Assembly (NCBI RefSeq): GCF_019334315.1 | Contig: NZ_JAHWGL010000039.1 | Location: 1-38,626, forward strand | From: Hymenobacter profundi | Lineage (GTDB): Bacteria; Bacteroidota; Bacteroidia; Cytophagales; Hymenobacteraceae | DNA: 38,626 bases | Direction: 5' to 3' | In this document: positions 15,501 to 22,789 of the stretch, piece by piece | Layout: each line of letters starts with the position of its first letter | Numbering within the stretch: position 1 is the stretch's first letter | Notes under the pieces: model-generated | What the model saw: the letters and a program-made list of their open reading frames with translations, nothing else | Told to the model about the DNA's origin: nothing | The model's database searches: none | Program-made: the position numbers and the translations under genes

Positions 15501-16694
15501 TTAAACAGACATCCGCCGACGAGCTATTTCCTTTTGAATCAATAAGAACTCGCGGCTGCTTTGCCCAGCAATGGCGGTGTTTTCATCAGCACGACGGAGG
15601 AGGTAGGGCATCACGGCGGCTACCGGACCGTAGGGCACGTATTTGGCCGTGTTGTAGCCCGCATGTGCTAGGTTGTACGTAAGATTATCGCTCATGCCGT
15701 AGAGCTGGGCAAACCAAACGCGGGTATCGTTGGGCGCAATGCGGCGAGCTTGCATCAGCTCCGTGAGCAGGAGGGAGCTGGCTTCGTTGTGGGTACCGGC
15801 ACACAGGCTGATGCGGTCGATGTGGTCGACGCAGTAGCGGAGAGCATCATCGTAGAGCTGGTCGGTGGCCGTTTTGGTAGGGTTGATGGGGTTGGCATAG
15901 CCACGCTGGGCAGCCGTACGGCCTTCTTTTTCCATGTAAGCACCCCGTACCAGCTTGCCACCCAGGTAGTAGCCTTCGGCTTTTGCAGTAGCGTAGGCTT
16001 GTTGTAGTGCTTCCAGCCGGTCGTGGCGGTAGAGCTGGTAGGTGTTCCAGACGATAGCCGACTCGCGGTTGTACTTCGCCATCATCTCATACGTCAGCGC
16101 ATCAATGGTATCCTGAAACCAACTCTCTTCCGCATCAATGAATACGCGCACTCCGTGGCGATGCGCCAGGCTACAAATGGCATCAACGCGGGCGTGGGCA
16201 CGCTCGTAGCTGGCCTGCTCGGCGGGCGTGAGGGGCTTACCGGCCTGCTTCTTCTCCAGAATGGCGCTATGGGCTACCCCCGTCACTTTAAAAACCGAAA
16301 ACGGGATGTGCTTGGAGCGGTGTGCCAACTCAATGGTTGCCAGCAGCTCGTCGCGGGTACGGTCAAAGCTACGGTCGTCGCCTTCGCCCTCCACCGAGTA
16401 GTCGAGAATGGTGCCGATGTTGTAGCGGCCCAGTTCCTCAATCACCGGCTTGCATTCCTGAATGGTTTCGCCCCCACAAAACTGCGCGAAGATGCTGTGT
16501 TTCACCAAGAACTTGACGCCGGGGATATACCACCGCAGGGCCGTTTTCATCAGCGAGCCGCCCGCTTTCACGGTGGCCGGACTATTCATGGCCGCAAATA
16601 GGGCGTAAGTCTTGCGCAGGTCCGCATCCGACTTGGCGGCAAAGGCAACAGCAGTGTCCTCGAATGAAACGGGTGGAGCTTGGGTAACAGGCAT
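15501..16694 (-). CDS. Proline dehydrogenase (FAD-dependent)
   Basis: A 397-residue monofunctional proline dehydrogenase that oxidises L-proline to delta-1-pyrroline-5-carboxylate with FAD and passes electrons to the respiratory quinone pool; it acts at the inner face of the membrane. Signatures are GGKLVRGAYMEKEGR (flavin and proline-binding strand), CAGTHNEASS, FAQLYGMSDNLTYNLA, and YVPYGPVAAVMPYLLRRADENTAI, which match the PRODH core including the C-terminal substrate-binding Arg-Arg pair. No aldehyde dehydrogenase domain is fused, as is normal in Bacteroidota. The Met at 16694 was chosen as the start (MPVTQAPPVSFEDTAVAF); the frame extends to 16778 but the extra residues look like non-coding sequence. 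The P5C dehydrogenase partner is not in the window. Confidence 0.93.
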   Translation of the reverse strand: MPVTQAPPVSFEDTAVAFAAKSDADLRKTYALFAAMNSPATVKAGGSLMKTALRWYIPGVKFLVKHSIFAQFCGGETIQECKPVIEELGRYNIGTILDYSVEGEGDDRSFDRTRDELLATIELAHRSKHIPFSVFKVTGVAHSAILEKKQAGKPLTPAEQASYERAHARVDAICSLAHRHGVRVFIDAEESWFQDTIDALTYEMMAKYNRESAIVWNTYQLYRHDRLEALQQAYATAKAEGYYLGGKLVRGAYMEKEGRTAAQRGYANPINPTKTATDQLYDDALRYCVDHIDRISLCAGTHNEASSLLLTELMQARRIAPNDTRVWFAQLYGMSDNLTYNLAHAGYNTAKYVPYGPVAAVMPYLLRRADENTAIAGQSSREFLLIQKEIARRRMSV

Positions 16695-16821
16695 AAGAAG
16701 GCGAATCGGGAGTAAAACAGCGAAAAGGCCATTTTCGCAGGGCGAAGATACCTTTTTTAACACCGTTTCTTCCACCATAGTTGCACCTGCTTAGGGGCGT
16801 CTTGGCCAGCCGCTGCTAGTG

Positions 16822-17271
16822 CTATTGGGTAGGGTAGGAAACGGTATTTCCCGCCACAGACGAGACCGGCCGTTTGCGGGCAAACAGGTGCCCCCGGCCC
16901 TCAGCGTCTGTATCGCGCAGGTAGAGGTGGTTGCCTACAACCGTATAGAACTGGTGCGCCCGGTAGCCGTGGTACACAATCAGTTGCTTGCGGTGGCTGC
17001 GGCGGCGCAGGGTAAACTGCGCGGCGCCAGTCATAGAGTTGTCTTGGTAGAAACGGGCCCGGCCACGCCGGTCAAATTCTACGGCGCTGGTATGGCCTAC
17101 CAGGGCAGGTGTCAGCTTCAGAGAGTCTGTAGGCAGGGTAGTTTCCACCCATTCCCAGCGGCCTACCAATTGGTCTTCCACACCCGCCACCGAATCTCGG
17201 CTACAACCTGTTGTGAATAAGCTGCCCACACAAAGAAGCACAGCGCCACCTTTTTGGTATAGAACATTCAT
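16822..17271 (-). CDS. Small lipoprotein, lipocalin-like
   Basis: A 149-residue predicted lipoprotein. Residues 1-23 form a type II signal peptide with lipobox FTTGC, so Cys23 would be lipidated. The rest includes LVGRWEWVETTL, typical of the first strand of lipocalin-like lipoproteins, followed by alternating beta-strand-like segments (SAVEFDRRGRARFYQ, GAAQFTLRRRSHRKQLIVYHG, VVGNHLYLRDTDAEGRGHLFARK). A lipocalin-like barrel that binds a small hydrophobic ligand is plausible, but no known subfamily is recognised. It is on the same strand as proline dehydrogenase with a 127-base gap and is divergent from aroB. Confidence 0.7.
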   Translation of the reverse strand: MNVLYQKGGAVLLCVGSLFTTGCSRDSVAGVEDQLVGRWEWVETTLPTDSLKLTPALVGHTSAVEFDRRGRARFYQDNSMTGAAQFTLRRRSHRKQLIVYHGYRAHQFYTVVGNHLYLRDTDAEGRGHLFARKRPVSSVAGNTVSYPTQ

Positions 17272-17412
17272 AGATAGATACTTAAATAACGTAGTAAAAG
17301 CCCCGCACTAGTATGATTCGATAAAGCCGCGAAAGGTTGCAGCAAATCACGCTATTTTTACCGAAGTCCTTGCGGATTCTGTGCAAAAAATCTACCAGAA
17401 AATTCAATAGCC

Positions 17413-18459
17413 GTGGCTGCTTCTCTTTCCATTGGACCTAATTCGTTGCCCGAGCTGGCTACCCTGCTGGCTCGCCCTGCCATGGGGCAGGTAGTTGTAG
17501 TGACGGACGACAATACGCAACGCCTGTGCTATCCCATTCTGCGCCCCTACCTGCCCGAAGAACATAGCGTAGTGATGCTGCCGGCAGGGGAGGAGTTCAA
17601 GACGCTTAGTAGCTGCGAGTTGGTGTGGAACGAACTTACGACGCAACGCGCCGACCGGTTTGCCGTGGTCGTGAACCTGGGGGGCGGTGTGGTTACGGAT
17701 TTGGGCGGCTTCAGCGCGGCGCTCTACAAGCGCGGCGTTCGGTTTGTGCAGGTGCCTACTACCCTGCTGGCGCAGGTAGATGCCAGCGTAGGGGGCAAGA
17801 CGGGCGTTGACTATCAGGGATTTAAAAACCACATTGGCGTATTTCAGGAGCCGGCGGGTGTGTTCATCGATCCGCAGTTCCTGCAAACGCTCGACCCGCG
17901 GCAGTTGAAATCGGGTTACGCGGAAATTGTGAAGCACTGGCTGATTGCCGATGCCGATGCCTTTGCCGCTGGTCGTTACACGGGCCTGTTTGTGGAGGAC
18001 TGGACGCCGGTTATCCGGGCTTCGGTGGCTACCAAGGAGGCCATTGTGGCGCAAGACCCGCTGGAAAGCGGGCTGCGCAAGATTCTGAACTTCGGCCATA
18101 CGGTAGGGCATGCTCTGGAAAGCTACCTGCTCACGCAGCCCGGCCGCGAGATTCTGCACGGCGAGGCCGTGGCCACGGGTATGGTCTGCGAAAGCTGGCT
18201 ATCAGTTCAGAAAGGCCTCCTCAGCCCCGAGGAACTGGATAAGATTGAAACGTTCTTGTTCTCGATTTACGAGAAGGTGCCGTTCGTGACATTAGAGACG
18301 GAGGCCATTGCTGACTATGCCCGTCAGGACAAGAAAAACGCCGGGACCACCATCAATTGCACACTGCTAGAAGCCATTGGCCGCGCCGTATACGACCAGC
18401 CCATTACGATGCAGGATGTAACTGATTCGCTCCGTTATTATCAGAAAATAGCCCAATAG
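17413..18459 (+). CDS. aroB: 3-dehydroquinate synthase
   Basis: A 348-residue enzyme of the shikimate pathway that converts 3-deoxy-D-arabino-heptulosonate 7-phosphate to 3-dehydroquinate using NAD and zinc. Family blocks: NLGGGVVTDLGGFSAALYKRG (NAD binding), PTTLLAQVDASVGGKTGVD, and the zinc ligands Glu171 (GYAEIVKH), His229 (NFGHTVGHALE) and His249 (HGEAVATGM). The start is a GTG at 17413. The length is typical. It is followed after 96 bases by aroA, so the two consecutive-pathway enzymes may be co-transcribed. No Shine-Dalgarno is visible. The direction is divergent from the small lipoprotein gene. Confidence 0.96.
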   Translation: MAASLSIGPNSLPELATLLARPAMGQVVVVTDDNTQRLCYPILRPYLPEEHSVVMLPAGEEFKTLSSCELVWNELTTQRADRFAVVVNLGGGVVTDLGGFSAALYKRGVRFVQVPTTLLAQVDASVGGKTGVDYQGFKNHIGVFQEPAGVFIDPQFLQTLDPRQLKSGYAEIVKHWLIADADAFAAGRYTGLFVEDWTPVIRASVATKEAIVAQDPLESGLRKILNFGHTVGHALESYLLTQPGREILHGEAVATGMVCESWLSVQKGLLSPEELDKIETFLFSIYEKVPFVTLETEAIADYARQDKKNAGTTINCTLLEAIGRAVYDQPITMQDVTDSLRYYQKIAQ

Positions 18460-18555
18460 CTACAAGGTTTGCTTCCTGTGCTGAAGCGTTAACACAAAGC
18501 ACAAAAGTGTAACTGCCAACCCTATTCGACCTTTCACACCTAATCTGCACATCCT

Positions 18556-19788
18556 TTGTCTACTACCCTCACCTGGTCGGGCCAGCCCCTGAGTGGCACG
18601 GCGCAGCTGCCGGCTTCCAAAAGCGAAAGTAATCGTGCCCTTATCATTCGGGCGCTGGCAGGCGGCGGCCAGCTCGACAACCTATCCGATGCCAACGATA
18701 CGCAGCTGATGCAGCGCCTGCTGGCCAACCCCGCGGCCACTGAGTTTGACGCGGAAGATGCCGGTACGGTGATGCGCTTCCTGACCGCCTACCTCGCCGC
18801 GACCGATAGCCACGGCCTGCTCACGGGCACCGCCCGGATGCAGGAACGGCCCATTAAGGTGCTGGTAGACGCGCTGCGCGAATTAGGAGCCACCATCAGC
18901 TATGAAAACCAGGAGGGCTATCCACCGCTTCGCCTAGAAGGATGGCAAACGACTACCACTAACGAAGAAGAAATACCGGAGCTGGCTGTGCGCGGCGACA
19001 TCAGCAGCCAATACATTTCGGCTTTGCTGATGATTGCGCCTACACTCCCGCACGGTCTGCTCTTGCGCCTGACCGGCAAGGTAGGTTCGCGGCCTTACAT
19101 CCGGATGACCCAGGCGTTGATGCAGCACTTCGGGGCCGACTGCCGCGACTTGGGGAGCGTGCTGCAAGTGCGCCCACAGGCATACCAACCTGCCGACTAC
19201 ACCATTGAAAGCGACTGGTCGGCGGCGAGCTACTGGTATGCCATGGTAGCCTTGGGGCCGCAGGGCTCGGAAGTTACATTGCCGGGCTTGCGGGAATATT
19301 CCTTGCAGGGCGATCAGGCTATTGTGGGCATTATGGCGCAGTTGGGCGTTGCTACCGAGTACGTAGCCGATGGCGTACGCCTCACCCAGATTCCGCCGGC
19401 AACGGCGGCCACACAGGACTTCACCGACTGCCCCGACTTGGCTCAAACTGTAGCCGTAGTGGCCGCTGCCCTAGACGTACCGTTCGACATGACGGGTCTG
19501 GAAAGCCTACGCATCAAAGAAACCGACCGCATTGCCGCGCTGCAAACCGAGCTAGCGAAGTTTGGCGGGGCGCTGACGGATGTAGGCGACGGTCGGTTCC
19601 GGGTGTCCTCCACCGATTTTAAGGTAGGGGGCCAGTCGGTGGCTACCTACCACGACCACCGTATGGCCATGGCATTTGCCCCGCTAGCCATGCGCGGAGC
19701 CCTTACAGTAGAAGCGCCGCAAGTGGTGCGCAAGTCTTACCCCCAGTTCTGGGTCGAGTTGCAAAAAGCGGGTTTCGAGGTGCAGTAG
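18556..19788 (+). CDS. aroA: 5-enolpyruvylshikimate-3-phosphate synthase
   Basis: A 410-residue enzyme joining shikimate 3-phosphate and phosphoenolpyruvate to give EPSP. It shows the SKSESNRALIIRALA phosphate-binding motif near the N-terminus, EDAGTVMRFL (PEP-binding loop), GTARMQERPIKVLVDALRELGA, the KETDRIAAL loop with its Lys, Glu, Asp and Arg, and DHRMAMAFAPLAMR near the end. It is a little shorter than the E. coli enzyme (~427). The start is a TTG at 18556; the frame has no suitable ATG nearby. The stop codon TAG (19786-19788) overlaps the first unit of the repeat array at 19785. The product of AroB feeds the pathway that leads to this reaction. Function is secure; start is less so. Confidence 0.94.
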   Translation: MSTTLTWSGQPLSGTAQLPASKSESNRALIIRALAGGGQLDNLSDANDTQLMQRLLANPAATEFDAEDAGTVMRFLTAYLAATDSHGLLTGTARMQERPIKVLVDALRELGATISYENQEGYPPLRLEGWQTTTTNEEEIPELAVRGDISSQYISALLMIAPTLPHGLLLRLTGKVGSRPYIRMTQALMQHFGADCRDLGSVLQVRPQAYQPADYTIESDWSAASYWYAMVALGPQGSEVTLPGLREYSLQGDQAIVGIMAQLGVATEYVADGVRLTQIPPATAATQDFTDCPDLAQTVAVVAAALDVPFDMTGLESLRIKETDRIAALQTELAKFGGALTDVGDGRFRVSSTDFKVGGQSVATYHDHRMAMAFAPLAMRGALTVEAPQVVRKSYPQFWVELQKAGFEVQ

Positions 19789-19817
19789 AGACGCATATTT
19801 GCGTCTTGTCGTTGAAC
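19785..19817 (+). repeat. GTAGAGAC hairpin repeat, unit 1
   Basis: A 33-base unit beginning GTAGAGACGCATATTTGCGT and ending GTCGTTGAAC, with an internal hairpin (GACGCA/TGCGTC). It overlaps the aroA stop codon. Related units lie at 19833 and 19911 on the opposite strand. Confidence 0.75.
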
Positions 19818-19832
19818 AATCGGGTGGCAAAT

Positions 19833-19865
19833 GTTCAACGATGAGACGCAAACATGCGTTCCTAC
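19833..19865 (-). repeat. GTAGAGAC hairpin repeat, unit 2
   Basis: Read on the minus strand this matches unit 1 at 28 of 33 positions, starting GTAGGAACGCATGTTTGCGT. Units 1 and 2 face each other and form a long imperfect inverted repeat with a 15-base centre, like a REP pair (BIME). Confidence 0.75.
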
Positions 19866-19910
19866 TGTTTAGGCGGCCCTGATGTCGTGTTAACCTTACC
19901 TCAACCTCAG

Positions 19911-19942
19911 CAACGACGAGACACAAGATGTTGTGTCTCTAC
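19911..19942 (-). repeat. GTAGAGAC hairpin repeat, unit 3
   Basis: A third unit on the minus strand, GTAGAGACACAACATCTTGT onward, ending GTCGTTG, with its own stem (GAGACACAA/TTGTGTCTC). It lies 11 bases beyond the stop codon of the response regulator at 19954. Confidence 0.7.
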
Positions 19943-19953
19943 CCCAGGGTGAG

Positions 19954-20367
19954 TTACTTGTACAGCACCTGCGAGGAGGCCTCGTTGCCATTGCGCATCA
20001 CTGTGCGGATGGCGCTTTGTACTTGTTCGGGGTCGGCGTTTTTGAGTAGGTAGCCGTGGGCACCCTCAGCGCGTAAGCTCTCAATCAGGTCCGGCTCGTC
20101 GTGCATTGAGATGATGATAACGCGCACGTGCGGGTATTGGGCGCGTAGCAGGCGGGTGGTCTGGAGGCCGTCGAGGTTGGGCATTTGCAGGTCCATCAGG
20201 ACCACATCAGGCACCAGGCCTTGATCGAAATGCTCTAGTAGCTCCTCCCCGTCACCAGCTTCAAACAGCACCTCCATCCCCGCAAAACCGCTGAGCAGCG
20301 CGTGTAGACCTTTCCGAAATAATATATGATCATCGACCACCGCCAGGCGAATAGGGGTGTTGCTCAT
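19954..20367 (-). CDS. Receiver-only response regulator (NarL-type receiver, no DNA-binding domain)
   Basis: A 137-residue response regulator consisting of just a receiver domain. The acidic pocket is Asp12/Asp13 (VVDDH), the phosphorylation site is Asp59 (VLMDLQMPNLDG), Ser87 (IIISMHD) and Lys109 (GYLLKN) complete the set. The sequence is of the NarL/FixJ type, which normally continues for ~75 residues with a LuxR helix-turn-helix. Here the chain stops at RTVMRNGNEASSQVLYK, the usual linker. Downstream DNA contains no HTH remnant but a GTAGAGAC repeat 11 bases further on. The start at 20367 is chosen because a longer frame overlaps the histidine kinase; it still overlaps that gene by 38 bases, suggesting translational coupling. 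Whether it is a truncated regulator or a true single-domain protein is unclear. Confidence 0.85.
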   Translation of the reverse strand: MSNTPIRLAVVDDHILFRKGLHALLSGFAGMEVLFEAGDGEELLEHFDQGLVPDVVLMDLQMPNLDGLQTTRLLRAQYPHVRVIIISMHDEPDLIESLRAEGAHGYLLKNADPEQVQSAIRTVMRNGNEASSQVLYK

Positions 20368-21175
20368 AGGTGGTGACAGGAATAACAGGATCGGAAGCAA
20401 GATACTCAAGGGGTAGGGAAATCCAAACCCTGCTGCCCATGCCCGGTGACGATTCATGTTGCAACATACCTCGCAATACGGCTACCCGGCTGCGTAGGTT
20501 GGTGAAACCCAGTCCTATACGCGCCCCCACGGCCGGCTGAGCCTCTACCAGCGCCGGATCGAAGCCCACGCCGTTATCAATATATTGGATAGAAAGCGAG
20601 TCGGGGCCGAAGTTGACGGTGATGTCGATGTTGGCGGCCTGAGCGTGGCGCAGGCCGTTGCCGAGCAGTTCCTGCACCACGCGGTAGATAATCAGCTCTT
20701 GTTGGGCCGAGAGGCGGCGCGGCTGCCCGTGCTGGGTAATCACCACCCGGGTAGGGCCATCGGCAGGTACGGTGCGGGCCAGGGCTTCGAGGGCAAAGGG
20801 TAGGCCGAACTTTTGCAGGGTAGCGGGCAGCAGGTTGCGTGAAATGCGGCGTACTTCACCAATCACTTGGTCCAGCAAATCGGTGGCGTCGCGGGTGAGG
20901 TCGGGGCGGGACAGGGCGTTCAGGTGCATCTTCACGATGGCCAGGGTAGTGCCTACCCCATCGTGCAGTTCACCCGCAATGCGGCGGCGCTCCTCTTCCT
21001 GGGCCAGCAGGGCTGCTTCCAGCGCCTGCTGCTGGGCAGTATCTTCCACGGCACGCATCTGCTCCTGCTGCCGAAACAGCCGCCGCTGATAGCGAATTAC
21101 AAAGACGATGATGCCACCCGAAAGCAGCATCAGCAACGGCGTAATCAGAACCAGAGGGAGTAACGATTCGGGCAT
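20330..21175 (-). CDS. Sensor histidine kinase, NarX/DegS-type (HisKA_3)
   Basis: A 281-residue inner-membrane histidine kinase. One N-terminal membrane helix (residues 5-27) is followed by a short coiled coil and the HisKA_3 dimerisation box EEERRRIAGELHDGVGTTL, with His71 as the phosphorylated residue. The HATPase_c domain shows the N box (VVQELLGNGLRHAQA, Asn173), G1 (DNGVGFDP, 200-207) and G2 (GLGFTNLRSR). There is almost no extracytoplasmic sensor domain, so the signal must come from a partner, possibly the seven-helix protein encoded immediately upstream. It overlaps the response regulator gene by 38 bases. The cognate pair is therefore likely, but the target genes cannot be inferred. 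Confidence 0.9.
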   Translation of the reverse strand: MPESLLPLVLITPLLMLLSGGIIVFVIRYQRRLFRQQEQMRAVEDTAQQQALEAALLAQEEERRRIAGELHDGVGTTLAIVKMHLNALSRPDLTRDATDLLDQVIGEVRRISRNLLPATLQKFGLPFALEALARTVPADGPTRVVITQHGQPRRLSAQQELIIYRVVQELLGNGLRHAQAANIDITVNFGPDSLSIQYIDNGVGFDPALVEAQPAVGARIGLGFTNLRSRVAVLRGMLQHESSPGMGSRVWISLPLEYLASDPVIPVTTYEQHPYSPGGGR

Positions 21176-21268
21176 AGCAACACTGAAAGGCGGCTATAGG
21201 CCCGACGGGCTGTGCCTGCTACGAAGATATGTATTTTCCCGGCGCGCTGGTACTATGGTGCGGCTGCG

Positions 21269-21994
21269 TTACTTGGCCGGAATGCTGCGCGGCCGCCAGC
21301 GCCACCGCAACCACTCGGGCAGCGCCTGCCGGGGTGGCCGATCCAGCGGAAACCGGGCAAACATCAGCGCCTGAAACATAGCCGCTACCCCAGCCGAGAG
21401 GATGAACGGAATCATATTGAGGAACAGAAAGTCGAAAGCTTTGTACTGCTCTAAATATGAGTTGATGATGGCTACTATTAGCGGCACTGAGTAGAAAACA
21501 ATGACACTGATAGAAAGCAAAAAGTCGGGCCGTTTCTCGATAACGGGTACGTGTTCCTCAGTCAGAATTAGAATATAATATAGAGCATAAGTAAGTACCA
21601 TCAGATTGCCGAAAGTACGCGCGTATATATTCACGCCTTTCATAAACCCATGCCAGAAAACAGCATCGCCGAATGCAATGCCCAGGAATAAAATATAGCC
21701 TATCTGCACAACTCGCCGAAAAGTTGGCTTCGGAACGAGACGATAATAAACTTGTGATAGAAAGCTTATTTCTAAGATCGAAGTGAGGTGAAAGCAGAAA
21801 ATATTATTGTGTAGGTATAGCCGTCCGTAACGTCCTAAATACCAGATTCCTAATAGGCCGAGTGTATAGGAAAAGACAGGGCGAAAGGCATAGGGTATAT
21901 GACGCAAGCGGGGTAGAGCCGTAGCGAAAGGCACTAAGGCAAATGCCTCGGCCCCCAAGGCCATTGCGTATAACAAAGCATCCCACCAAGGCAT
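21269..21994 (-). CDS. Seven-helix membrane protein of unknown function
   Basis: A 241-residue integral membrane protein with seven predicted transmembrane segments: roughly residues 6-27, 38-58, 64-87, 96-115, 125-147, 162-183 and 191-215. The C-terminal ~25 residues are Arg/Pro-rich (PRQALPEWLRWRWRPRSIPAK), which would place it on the cytoplasmic side. I recognise no catalytic motif. It lies 93 bases upstream of a histidine kinase that lacks a sensor domain, and in the same direction, so a sensory role as the input subunit is plausible but inference. It also has a 9-base gap to the upstream 22004-22408 gene. Confidence 0.7.
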   Translation of the reverse strand: MPWWDALLYAMALGAEAFALVPFATALPRLRHIPYAFRPVFSYTLGLLGIWYLGRYGRLYLHNNIFCFHLTSILEISFLSQVYYRLVPKPTFRRVVQIGYILFLGIAFGDAVFWHGFMKGVNIYARTFGNLMVLTYALYYILILTEEHVPVIEKRPDFLLSISVIVFYSVPLIVAIINSYLEQYKAFDFLFLNMIPFILSAGVAAMFQALMFARFPLDRPPRQALPEWLRWRWRPRSIPAK

Positions 21995-22003
21995 AGCAGC
22001 AAT

Positions 22004-22408
22004 CTAATGCACTAGCGGACTGTCGTCCGAGCAATGATCTGGGCAGGTAGTTCCATTGTCCAGCACCGGGCTATCCACCGAACCATCTTCACATTTGCTT
22101 ACATCCAGCAGGTCGTTGCCGTGCTTATCGACGGCTACTAGCACCACGCGGCGGCGGTTGGTGGTGGTAGGGTCGGTATCGTCGATGCCCTGGTAGATGC
22201 GGATGCCCACGCAACGCTTGCCCCAGCGCTTCATGAGCTTTTTGATGGCTTTGCGGCCGAAAAAGGTAGCGTAGGTAGGCTCCTGGGCTACACCGTCTTC
22301 GTCAAACTCGGGGTGTTCTTGCTGATACTTCTTGGTCCATTTGGCGGCCGTATCCAACGGGATAGGGCTACCTACTGAAGAACTATAGGGAGAGGAAGCA
22401 TTGGACAT
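22004..22408 (-). CDS. Small hypothetical protein
   Basis: A 134-residue soluble protein with an order SPIPLDTAAKWTKKYQ, then TYATFFGRKAIKKLMKRWGKRCVGIRIYQGID, then RRVVLVAVDKHGNDLLD. It resembles a Bacteroidota family of unknown function with the pattern W...YR ... FGRD.I..IL ... GC.GIRIYYG.D ... LV.VD..GNDL that usually ends in a CPP.C tail; here the end is TTCPDHCSDD, keeping the Cys pair. No function is known to me. It sits between xseB and the seven-helix protein on the same strand, with a 9-base gap to the latter, so co-transcription with the two-component genes is possible. Confidence 0.7.
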   Translation of the reverse strand: MSNASSPYSSSVGSPIPLDTAAKWTKKYQQEHPEFDEDGVAQEPTYATFFGRKAIKKLMKRWGKRCVGIRIYQGIDDTDPTTTNRRRVVLVAVDKHGNDLLDVSKCEDGSVDSPVLDNGTTCPDHCSDDSPLVH

Positions 22409-22515
22409 GGTGAAGCGGCAAACTAGGTGTGGTAGACAGAACGTTCTTCAAATATACACGTCTTCCTATGTCTGCCAAGCAAGTGCACAGGTAGCTGCTC
22501 TGCTTGCTCGCGCTG

Positions 22516-22734
22516 CTAGTCCTCGTCTACTTCATCATCCTCTTCGTCCAGGTTCTCAAACACCTGATCGATAGTTGATTCAATGCCGCGTAGCTTCTGC
22601 TTGCACAAGCGAATCAGTTCGGCGGAGCGTTGTACCTGGGCCGTGAGGTCGTCCACGTCTACGCTGTCGGTTTCGAGCGTGCGCAGGATGGTTTCCAGTT
22701 CCTCAATAGCTTGGCGATAGGTCTGGTCAGACAC
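22516..22734 (-). CDS. xseB: Exodeoxyribonuclease VII small subunit
   Basis: A 72-residue helical protein that binds several-fold to XseA to make exonuclease VII, which degrades single-stranded DNA into oligonucleotides. The sequence YRQAIEELETILRTLETDSVDVDDLTAQVQRSAELIRLCKQKL matches the family (the core E.I...LE.....D.L...V..A..L...C...L pattern). It ends in an acidic tail (EDDEVDED). It lies 55 bases downstream of xseA on the same strand. Confidence 0.92.
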   Translation of the reverse strand: MSDQTYRQAIEELETILRTLETDSVDVDDLTAQVQRSAELIRLCKQKLRGIESTIDQVFENLDEEDDEVDED

Positions 22735-22789
22735 GGTTGAATAATTAAGAATTAGGAATTAAAAATTGGGGAAGGAATAGTGTGGGCGG

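Noticed and set aside
17404..18159. A 251-codon open frame antisense to aroB
   Set aside because: aroB on the other strand has all zinc and NAD motifs; this frame has no recognisable domain.
19785..19942. Possible CRISPR array at the repeat cluster
   Set aside because: Only three units, in mixed orientation, with irregular spacing and no cas genes; the units are self-complementary hairpins like REP sequences.
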